Below are positions 6,725-14,500 of a stretch of DNA of 21,584 nucleotides, in pieces. Source of the stretch: an uncultured Selenomonas sp. (GTDB taxonomy: Bacteria > Bacillota > Negativicutes > Selenomonadales > Selenomonadaceae); the NCBI GenBank assembly GCA_900552565.1, contig USAK01000030.1, positions 1 through 21,584 of the forward strand. Direction: 5' to 3'. The translations under genes and the position numbers were made by a program. Position 1 is the first letter of the stretch. The number at the start of each line of letters is the position of its first letter. A model generated the notes under the pieces. That model was given only the letters and a program-made list of their open reading frames with translations, did no database searches and was not told the DNA's origin.

Positions 6725-8338
6725 TCAGATATTGAACGGTGTGAAGAGTTTGCGGATGTAGTTGCGGGCTTTGCTCATGACTTTGATGACCGGCTCCATC
6801 ATCTTTGGCTGGCGTACGACGTACTGCATGACGCGGCGGCGCAGCTGACGGTAATCGGAGTCGAAGTCGCGCAGGACGTCCTCCATCTCTTTCTCGACGG
6901 AAACGGCCGGGATGTTCGACGGGATGATTTCCGACGCGCGGCCGGAGATTTTCGCGAGGTCGCCGCGGAACGGGATGTAGCACTCAAGGCCGAGTTCCTT
7001 CTGGATGCGCGTCTTGAGGGCTTCCTGCGCCGCGCCTTCGCCGTGGACGATGAAGACTTTTGCGGGCTTCGGGCTCGTGATTTCGCCGAGCCAGGTCATG
7101 AGCTGGTTGGCATCGGCATGAGCCGAGAAGCCGTCGAGGCTCTTAATCTGCGCCTTGACGGCGATTTCCTCACCGAGCACGCGCACGCGCTTGATGCCGT
7201 CGATGAGCCTACGGCCAAGGCAGCCTTCGGCCTGATAGCCGACAAAAAGAATCGTCGATTCCGGACGCCAGAGGTTGTGTTTGAGATGATGCAGCACACG
7301 GCCGGCATCCGCCATGCCCGAAGCCGAGATGATGATGGCCGAGCCTTCCGAGCTGTTGAGGGCACGCGATTCGGCGGCCGTTTCACAGAGATGGACCTGC
7401 GAGAAATCCGGCACCCTGCCGCTCTTGCCAAAGAGCTTGAGCGATTCCTCATCAAAATCACGGAAGTTCTTGAGGAAAACGCGCGTCGCAGCGATGGCCA
7501 GCGGACTGTCGATGATAATCGGGATATCCGGGTCGAGGCGTCCTTCCTGATGCAGGCGGTAGAGATAATAGAGCAGCGTCTGCGTGCGGCCGACGGCGAA
7601 CGACGGGATAATGAGGTTGCCGCCGCGGTCCATCGTCTCATTGACAATCTCAATCAGCGCCGTTTCCTTGTCGTAGAGCTGATGCAGGCGGTCGCCGTAC
7701 GTCGACTCCATGAGCACGAAATCCGCGCCCTTAATGATGGTTGGGTCCTTTAAAAGCGGCTGATTCGGCTGGCCGAGGTCGCCCGAGAACACGAGCTTCG
7801 TCTCCTTGTCGTTTTCCTTGACGTAGACCTCAAGAATCGCCGAGCCGAGGATATGGCCGGCATCGCGGAACACGACGCGCAGATTGTCGGAAAGCTTGAG
7901 TTCCTCGTTGTACGGCACCGGCGAAAACTGCTTCAATGCGTCGAGGGCGTCATTGATGCCGTACAGAGGTTCCACCGGTGCATCGCCGCGGCGCTGGCCC
8001 TTGCGGTTGAGCATCTCCGCATCCGATTCCTGAATATGCGCGGAGTCCGGCAGCATGATTTTCGCAAGGTCGCAGGTCGACTGCGTCGCGTAGACCGTGC
8101 CCTTGAAGCCCTCACGTACGAGCTTGGGAATCATGCCGCAGTGGTCGACGTGCGCGTGCGTCAGCAGCACGCCGTCGATGTCTGCCGGGTTGAACGAGAA
8201 TTCCTCATAATTGTACTCGCGAATGCGTTTCGAGCCCTGAAACATACCGCAGTCCACGAGATACCTGTCCTCGCCTGTCTCTAAAAGATAGCACGAGCCT
8301 GTAACCGTATGGGCAGCCCCCAGGAATTCGAGTCTCAT
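6725..8338 (-). CDS. MBL-fold beta-CASP RNA-processing nuclease
   Basis: A 537-residue metallo-beta-lactamase protein of the beta-CASP group (CPSF-73/TTHA0252-like ribonucleases). MBL motifs: THAHVDHCG (H61, H63, D65, H66), DAGHILGS (H162) and SGDLG (D187). Beta-CASP motifs: ESTYGDR (acidic motif A near 211), the long cap domain with ISASGMADAGRVLHHL, GFSAHADANQL (motif B, H407) and VHGE (motif C, H432). Residues about 390-445 form the RMMBL segment. A roughly 80-residue basic C-terminal extension beyond 460 is somewhat longer than the core family and could bind RNA. The ATG at 8338 has AAAGGGGG upstream. It appears to be monocistronic; no convincing -35/-10 pair was found. Metal-dependent RNA endo/exonuclease activity is expected from the family; the substrate is not known. 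Confidence 0.92.
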   Translation of the reverse strand: MRLEFLGAAHTVTGSCYLLETGEDRYLVDCGMFQGSKRIREYNYEEFSFNPADIDGVLLTHAHVDHCGMIPKLVREGFKGTVYATQSTCDLAKIMLPDSAHIQESDAEMLNRKGQRRGDAPVEPLYGINDALDALKQFSPVPYNEELKLSDNLRVVFRDAGHILGSAILEVYVKENDKETKLVFSGDLGQPNQPLLKDPTIIKGADFVLMESTYGDRLHQLYDKETALIEIVNETMDRGGNLIIPSFAVGRTQTLLYYLYRLHQEGRLDPDIPIIIDSPLAIAATRVFLKNFRDFDEESLKLFGKSGRVPDFSQVHLCETAAESRALNSSEGSAIIISASGMADAGRVLHHLKHNLWRPESTILFVGYQAEGCLGRRLIDGIKRVRVLGEEIAVKAQIKSLDGFSAHADANQLMTWLGEITSPKPAKVFIVHGEGAAQEALKTRIQKELGLECYIPFRGDLAKISGRASEIIPSNIPAVSVEKEMEDVLRDFDSDYRQLRRRVMQYVVRQPKMMEPVIKVMSKARNYIRKLFTPFNI

Positions 8339-8442
8339 AAGAAAACCCCCTTTAAATCGGATACAATTCCTTCCTATATATAATAGAAAGGGATATCATC
8401 GTTTCGATTCTGTATCCATTCTTATCGTTCGGTCCTTACTGT

Positions 8443-8467
8443 ATATGAATAATATTCGCATTCATAT
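8443..8467. repeat. 8-bp inverted repeat between MBL gene and lysR
   Basis: ATATGAAT (8443-8450) and ATTCATAT (8460-8467) form a perfect inverted repeat around a 9-nt AT-rich spacer. No U-run follows on either strand, so it is a poor intrinsic terminator; it could be a protein-binding site or a mRNA 3' stem. The remainder of 8339-8507 holds an AT-rich stretch near 8370-8385 but no clear promoter. Confidence 0.35.
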
Positions 8468-8507
8468 GTTCGGAATCCTCTTTTTGAACAAAAGATTTAC
8501 GCAGGAT

Positions 8508-9401
8508 TTACGCAAAATATTCCTGCACAAAATGAATCCACGTTTTGACGTTGCGGTTCACATAGCCGCCTTTCGACCAGGCGAGGACGAGATTTTCGCG
8601 CAGCTCCGGACGAAACGGGATGACAGCAATGTCCTGAAAGCCTTTATCCTCATCTGAGCACAAAGAAGCGGCCATCGTCTCATAAAGGAAAGCCCCGCCG
8701 CTGCCCTCACGGATGAAATCAAGAATCGTCATGACCTGACTCGAGCAGAGGACAATGCGCGGCGTGATATTTGCCTTATACAGGGACTGCAGGATGGGCT
8801 GATTCAGTACCGAATCGTCATTCTGCAGAATCAGCGGCACGTCCCTGAGGTCTTTGGCCGTGATATATTCTTTTTTGGCCAGTGGATGCTGCCGGGCAAT
8901 GCAGAACGCGAACCGGTCTTTCAGCAGAATCCGGCAGTTGAACTGTGCGGGCGTCTGGTCCTTGAAATTCACCAGACAGCAGTCGAGCTCCCCATTCGTG
9001 AGTTTTTCGAGCGAACGCTTCGAGCTGTATTCGTGCAGCACCACCGGCACGGCGTGCGCGGCCTGAAAAGCGCGCAGCATCTGCGGAAACAGCGCGACGC
9101 CGCGAATCGGCGGGATGCCCACGTGTACGCGGTAGCTGTCCTCCGGCCGCCCCGCAAAATTCGCGTACATATCATCACAGCGCTGCAGTATATCGACAGC
9201 CCTGCGGTAAAACGCCCGGCCGTCCTCTGTCAGCACGACCTTGTTGCCCATATGCGTGTAAAGCTCCAGCGAAAATTCCTTTTCAAGCGACTTTATCGCC
9301 ACAGAAATTGTCGGATGTGAGACAAAAAGAGCCTCCGCCGCTTTCGAAATGCTGCCATAGCGGCAGACGGCACAAAAATATTCCAATTGCGTAAACGTCA
9401 T
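8508..9401 (-). CDS. LysR-family transcriptional regulator
   Basis: A 297-residue LysR-type regulator. The N-terminal winged helix-turn-helix is clear: MTFTQLEYFCAVCRYGSISK, AAEALFVSHPTISVAIKSLE, then LTEDGRAFYRRAVDIL (residues 1-72). It is followed by the linker helix and a two-lobed periplasmic-binding-like effector domain (about 90-295) of normal length. The ATG at 9401 has AAGGGGG 8 nt upstream. It is divergent from the PEP-mutase-like gene at 9561, with a 22-bp palindrome between them. By the usual LysR arrangement it should control that gene and itself; the inducer is unknown. Confidence 0.93.
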   Translation of the reverse strand: MTFTQLEYFCAVCRYGSISKAAEALFVSHPTISVAIKSLEKEFSLELYTHMGNKVVLTEDGRAFYRRAVDILQRCDDMYANFAGRPEDSYRVHVGIPPIRGVALFPQMLRAFQAAHAVPVVLHEYSSKRSLEKLTNGELDCCLVNFKDQTPAQFNCRILLKDRFAFCIARQHPLAKKEYITAKDLRDVPLILQNDDSVLNQPILQSLYKANITPRIVLCSSQVMTILDFIREGSGGAFLYETMAASLCSDEDKGFQDIAVIPFRPELRENLVLAWSKGGYVNRNVKTWIHFVQEYFA

Positions 9402-9468
9402 GACAGCCGCCCCCTTATCTCTGCTGTAAAAAAATCCTACACCGGGATGACAAAAATCAACTGTTATT

Positions 9469-9490
9469 ATTATAGTACACCCTCTATAAT
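9469..9490. promoter_or_regulatory. Palindromic operator with divergent -10 boxes
   Basis: ATTATAG (9469-9475), 8 bp, then CTATAAT (9484-9490) is a perfect 7-bp inverted repeat. Each arm contains TATAAT, reading plus in the right arm (9485-9490) and minus in the left arm (9474-9469). They are placed to serve the enzyme gene and lysR respectively. Neither has a good -35 box 17 bp away, as expected for activator-dependent promoters. Its dyad and position fit a LysR binding site, although the spacing is T-N12-A rather than the classic T-N11-A. Confidence 0.5.
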
Positions 9491-9560
9491 TTAGCTATGA
9501 GGAACATGAAAACTCTAGTCACATGAACGATTCAGCCAGCAGATTATGGAGGAAAACAGT

Positions 9561-10397
9561 ATGAGTACATTTACAGATTCCCAGCGCAGCCGTGCCGCAC
9601 GTTTTGCCGCGATGCACCGCGAGGAAGGCATGTTCATCCTGCCAAACGCCTGGGATGTCGGCAGTGCCGTTGTCTATGAAAAAGAAGGCTTCCCCGCCGT
9701 CGCCACGTCAAGTGCCGGCGTTGCCTACGGCCTCGGTCAGTCCGACTGCCAGCAGATTGATTTTGAAGACCTCGTCTGGCTCGTGACGAAAATGTGCAGC
9801 CGTGTAAACATCCCGGTCACGGTCGACTTCGAGCGCGGCTACGGCGAAAAACCTGAAGAAATCAAGAGGAACGCCCGCCGTCTGCTCGTTGCCGGCGCCG
9901 TCGGCTTCAACATCGAAGATGGCTCGCCGGATGGCACGATGGGTCCTGTCGAACGTCAGCTCATGGTCATCGATGTCCTCAAGGAACTCAAAAAAGAGTT
10001 TTCGCTCGATTTCGTCATCAATGCCCGCACCGATGCGTACTGGTACAATGTGGCCGACGAAGAGACGAAGCTGCAGCTCAGTCTGACACGTGGCCGCCAG
10101 TACGCCGAAGCCGGCGCCGACTGCATTTTTGTCGCCGGTCCCGTCGGCCTGCCGGAAGTCAAACGCTTCGTCAAAGAGATTCCCGCCCCTATCAACATCC
10201 TGCTCAACGGCAAATACCATGATTTTGACGGGCTTCGCAAAGCCGGCGTGCGCCGTCTCAGCGTCGGTTCCGGCCCCGCCCGCTGCGTTTACCGCAACGT
10301 CATCCAGATGGCCGACAGCCTCAAACAGGGCGAATGCAGCGAAATCCTCAGCTGCGATTTCAGCTATAAACAGGCCAATGCATATTTCCAAAAATAA
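9561..10397 (+). CDS. Isocitrate lyase/PEP mutase superfamily enzyme
   Basis: A 278-residue TIM-barrel enzyme of the PEP mutase/isocitrate lyase superfamily, whose members make or break C-C or P-C bonds of 2-oxo acids using Mg2+. Visible motifs: FILPNAWDVGSA (26-37), the TSSAGVAYGLG loop (50-60), VDFERGYGE (88-96, metal region), GFNIEDG (115-121, E119 and D120) and INARTDAY (153-160). The KKCGH-type catalytic cysteine loop of true isocitrate and methylisocitrate lyases is absent, and PEDG-type context is replaced by EDGSPDGTMGPV. So oxaloacetate decarboxylase-, phosphonate- or other lyase-like chemistry is possible and the substrate is not assigned. Start: the ATG at 9561 has GGAGG 8 nt upstream; an upstream in-frame ATG at 9546 overlaps that site and is rejected. 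It is probably regulated by the divergent LysR. Confidence 0.88.
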   Translation: MSTFTDSQRSRAARFAAMHREEGMFILPNAWDVGSAVVYEKEGFPAVATSSAGVAYGLGQSDCQQIDFEDLVWLVTKMCSRVNIPVTVDFERGYGEKPEEIKRNARRLLVAGAVGFNIEDGSPDGTMGPVERQLMVIDVLKELKKEFSLDFVINARTDAYWYNVADEETKLQLSLTRGRQYAEAGADCIFVAGPVGLPEVKRFVKEIPAPINILLNGKYHDFDGLRKAGVRRLSVGSGPARCVYRNVIQMADSLKQGECSEILSCDFSYKQANAYFQK

Positions 10398-10421
10398 ATA
10401 TACGCCTCGTGCGTTTTCTAG

Positions 10422-10448
10422 ACAGCAGCCGCCGTGCTGCTGTTTTTT
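10422..10448 (+). terminator. Intrinsic terminator of the PEP-mutase-like gene
   Basis: ACAGCAGC-CGCCGT-GCTGCTGT forms an 8-bp stem whose last base starts a run of six T's (10443-10448). It lies about 25 nt after the stop codon on the plus strand. Confidence 0.9.
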
Positions 10449-10455
10449 CGTAGGC

Positions 10456-10485
10456 AGAAAAAAGAGACTGCCTAAAAAAGCAGTC
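10456..10485 (-). terminator. Intrinsic terminator of the large adhesin gene
   Basis: On the minus strand GACTGC (10485-10480) and GCAGTC (10471-10466) form a 6-bp stem around a T-rich loop, followed by TCTTTTTTC. It lies about 30 nt after the adhesin stop codon and is back-to-back with the plus-strand terminator, so it insulates two convergent genes. Confidence 0.75.
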
Positions 10486-10513
10486 CCTAACATAACTCAA
10501 TATAAAAAGAATA

Positions 10514-11548
10514 TTATTTTTCAGCCGCAGCTTCAGCTTTGTCAATCTGTCCGCCATAGACATCACGGTAAATTTTTGACTTCTCACCGTTCTTTTGCTG
10601 AACGACTTCGTCGCGGCTGTTGACGCGGACGCGTTCGACTTTGTTATGGTCGTTGTCGTCGCCGGAGACGCGGTCAACGCGGAAGCGGTTCAGGCTGAGT
10701 TCGCGGATTTCGGGGTCGAATTCCTCGGCCATGCGCTCCATATCGCCATCGGCCGCAGCGCCGTTTTCGAGGGCGCGCTCGAAAATCGCGGCAAATTCGT
10801 AGCGCGTCAGCGTCCGGCTGCCCTTGAACTCGCCATCTGGGTAGCCCTCGAGCAGGCCGCGGTCGGCGAGTTTTTTGACGTAATCATAGGCCCAGTGATT
10901 TTCCGGAACATCCGGGAACAGCAGCGTGCGTTTCTGCGGCTTGGCAGCGGCCTCCACCGTCCCCGACGAAGCACCGACCATCGCTTCGAGCTTCTCAATC
11001 TTGGCATTCTGCTGCTGGAGCATAGTATTCTGCTTCTCGACAAAATCCTTGAGCGCAAGGATTTCCTTGGCCATCGCGACGCGGCTGTTCGTCACATGAT
11101 TGCCCTGACCAAATTTGAAGCTGATGCCGGCGTTGACCATATTCTCCCCGCCGCCGACCGTGCCGCCAATCGAGAGAGTCGTATCCTCATTTGGCTGATA
11201 GAATGCACCGACCGCAGCAGCATTCGCGCCACGGTAGTTGCCGTAGCCGACTGCGAAATCCCATTTGTCGTCAGGGTCAAAATCCTGCGGATGCAGGGCC
11301 GCGAGAGCTGCGGCACCCGCACCGACGCGATCGACACGGCGGCTGACATTGCTGATCTCGCCGCCCATTTTCTTGAGCTGGGAGACGTTGACAGCGTCAT
11401 CGTCAGCCGTGCCGGCGGCGACGTTGTGGATTTGGTTGCCAGCCATGCTGACATTGCCGTCCTGCACCGTCAAAGAACGGCTGCCATCGTCCGACTTGAC
11501 TGTCAAACCATTATTATTGATAGTCGTATTGCCCGCGTTGAACGTGCT
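10514..11548 (-). repeat. 3' cassette of the large adhesin (copy A), shared with copy B
   Basis: From STFNAG to the stop codon this stretch encodes the last stalk, the YadA anchor, the coiled coil, the SLH domain and the tail. The neighbouring adhesin (18003-18995) carries a near-identical version: the anchor from SRRVDRV to FKFGQG differs at only a couple of positions. Long stretches are identical in DNA. The coil/linker before the SLH is longer in this copy. Confidence 0.85.
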
Positions 11549-14500
11549 GCTGTTGACAGTTTCTGCATTGACCCTCTTAGCTTCAATGCTGTCGAGGCCC
11601 TTGATGTCCTTGGAAAGCTTCACATTGAGCGTATCTTTGCCATCCGAAACAATACCAATGTTGCCATCTGAAAGCTTCGCAGCATCAGCACCACCCCTGA
11701 TATTCGTTGTGCTGTTGAGCTTCTGCTTCAAGGCTTCACCACTGTCGCCGGCAAATTTCATACCGTCGTCCATCGTGGCAACCGTACTGCCATCCACAGC
11801 CACTCGTTTGATGTCCGTGGTGCCATCCACGCCTTTCGCAGCTTCTGCGGCTTTGATGGCCGTTTCGTTCTCGCCGTCCTTGAAAGTCAGTGTACCATTT
11901 TCACCGTCAGTGGTAACGGACTTCATGCCATCTTTGCTCTTCACGGTGAGTTTTCCGTTGTTGTCCTTATCCCCCAGCGTGATGTCATTATTCAATGCAA
12001 GATCATAATTAGCACTGCCGTTCTTATCATCTTTTTTCAGAATAAGGTTTCCATCTGTACTCGGTGCATCTTTACCATTTACAGTAACCGTGGTATGCTT
12101 GGAAGCCATATCATACACATCTTTCAACTGTCCTTCGGTAGCCGCCCGGTCAGATTTATTGTACTGCTCAAGGTGATTTGTATCAAAGGTAGTATTAGAC
12201 AGTCCTTTGATGGTGCTCTTGTGCTGGTCATTGCCATCGTTTTCACCGCTGCCGTTGATGGTGACGGTGCCGATGGCGGCAGAACCGCCGCCAATGGTCG
12301 TGGTCCCATCGCCGTCCTTGACGGTCAGGGAGCCGGCATTGATGGTGGTGCTGGACTGTTTGCCGCTGGCATCGGTCTTTGTAATCGTAGAACCTTCGGC
12401 ATTGGTTACGTTGCTGACTTTGCTGCCATCATCATTCGTTTTTTCCATGGTGGTAGAGTTGATGTTCAGGTCCTTATTCAGGGAAACTTTGATGGCTCCC
12501 TTTTCCACAGAAGTACTGATATTGCCGGCCGCAGTTTCCTTTCCGTCGGTGTCATAGGTACCGTCACCGTTGATGGCAATGGTCTTGCCCAAATCCTGTT
12601 TCACGTTCTGGCCATTGGCAGAAAGACCGAAACCGCCGGTGGTTCCCTGATTGACGATGGAAGAAGTAATCTGCATGAGCTGGTCTTCTGTAGCCGCCCG
12701 GCCGGAAACATAGGTCTTACCATCCCAAGTCTTATTGGTAAGGCCGGTTTCATAGGTACCAGCCTTATCGGTGACAACCTTGCCATTAGCATCGGTCTTT
12801 GCCACCGAATTGCCATTAGCATCGATTTCATAGACCGTCAGGCTCGTGTCTCCTTCTGCGTGGTGACCCAGTTTCGCCCCGTCTGCCGTTACGCTGTTCA
12901 GACCCGTCAGGTCTTTATTCAGTTTAATGGTCAGCGTTGCGTTACCCTGATCATCTTTCGTCGTGACAACGCCCACATTGGCAGTACCATCCGTCAACGC
13001 ACTCTGTTCCACCTTGCTGTCCGGATGATTGGCATTATAGGAGGAGATATCGCCGACGATGTTCACCTGGTGGTTCAGAGCCACATTAGCCACATCGCCG
13101 AAATCGCCATGGTATTTCTGGCCGTCGTCCAAGGTAGCTATCGTATACGTCGTTGCACCTGCTTCGCCATCCTTACCATCCTGATAGACGAGCCGTGTGA
13201 TATTTGTACCATCCACACCGGGCTGGCCATCAGTTCCATTGGTACCGTTCTTGCCAACAGTCGTAATGACAGTTGTAACTTTTCCATCTTTACCATTCTG
13301 CCCTACTAAACCAATAGAACCGTTACTTCCATCTTTACCATCTTTTCCCAGAATCACATTATCATTCAGGGAAACATCATAATTATAGGACTTATCATCA
13401 TTTAAGCTGCGGGTCAATTTTAGATTTCCACCGCTAACTTCTGTATCATCTTTTTCGGCCTTTACCTTGCCAACACTTACTGTTGAGTGCTGGCTTGCTT
13501 TCGTCTCAACTTGTTTCAACTGGGCCACGTTCACAGCATCCGTATCTTCACTGCCAGCAGCCACATTGGTGATTTGACGGGTAATAGTCTTCGTCTTCGT
13601 GACTTTCTTGCCACTTTCATCATAGTCGATGTATTTCGTCGTACCGCCTACAGAAACGGCACCTTCCGTGGACGTCCAGGTAATATCATCGGCGGCAGCT
13701 GTATCGGGCATAAGGTATGCTTTCTTATATTCCGTGCCACCTTCCAGATTGCCGGCGGCTCTCGTAGCATTAGATCCGGCGCCCAGGGCTACACTGCCCC
13801 GCTGGCCGGCAACGGACGAATCGCCCAGTGCAGTCGTAAAGGCATTTTCGGAAGCAGAAGCTGCCGTACCGATGGCAATGCTGCGGGTAGCTTCTGCCGA
13901 AGCACCATAGCCGACAGCCACGCTGCCGCCGCCATCGAGCGGATTGTTGGCATCATTGGTTTCCGTACCGGCTACCGAGCTGAGGCCCAAAGCCACGGAG
14001 TAACGGCCTCGTGCCTGGGTCCCGCTGCCGATGGCTACAGTCGAATCATTCACCGCATGGGTATCATAACCGATGGCTACTGCAGAGTCCTTTTCTGCAG
14101 AGGTCTGGGTACCAACGGCAATGGAATGCTGGGCTTTAGAAGACGCATTGGTCCCGATGGCAAGCGCACTGTCGCCGGACGCCGAAGCACTGACTCCAGC
14201 TGCAAGGGCATTGGTACCGGTCGCACCATCATTGGCATAGTTGCTGCCGTCGCCGGTTTCTGTGGAGTGGACGCTGTAGTAGTGCATATTGATCTTGGTT
14301 GTTGCCAGTTTCAACCGGGCCACGTTGACCGCGTCCGTATCCAAGGTACCGGCAGCGACGTTGTTCAGCTGGCGGGTAATGGCTGTTTTCGTCACATTGC
14401 CTTTTTCATCCCGTTCTTCGGCCCGGCCGAAGGAAACGGCTTCATCCGTGGAATTCCAGGCAGCCGAAGAGTCCGTGGACGCTTTGCCCGTAAGGGGATC

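Noticed and set aside
7043..8284. Plus-strand open frames of 236 and 143 codons opposite the beta-CASP gene
   Set aside because: Antisense shadows of a gene whose catalytic motifs are all present.
8494..8514. Direct repeat GATTTACGCA twice, 11 bp apart, at the lysR stop codon
   Set aside because: Overlaps the end of the coding sequence and looks like a small local duplication; no sign of an attachment site or partner copy.
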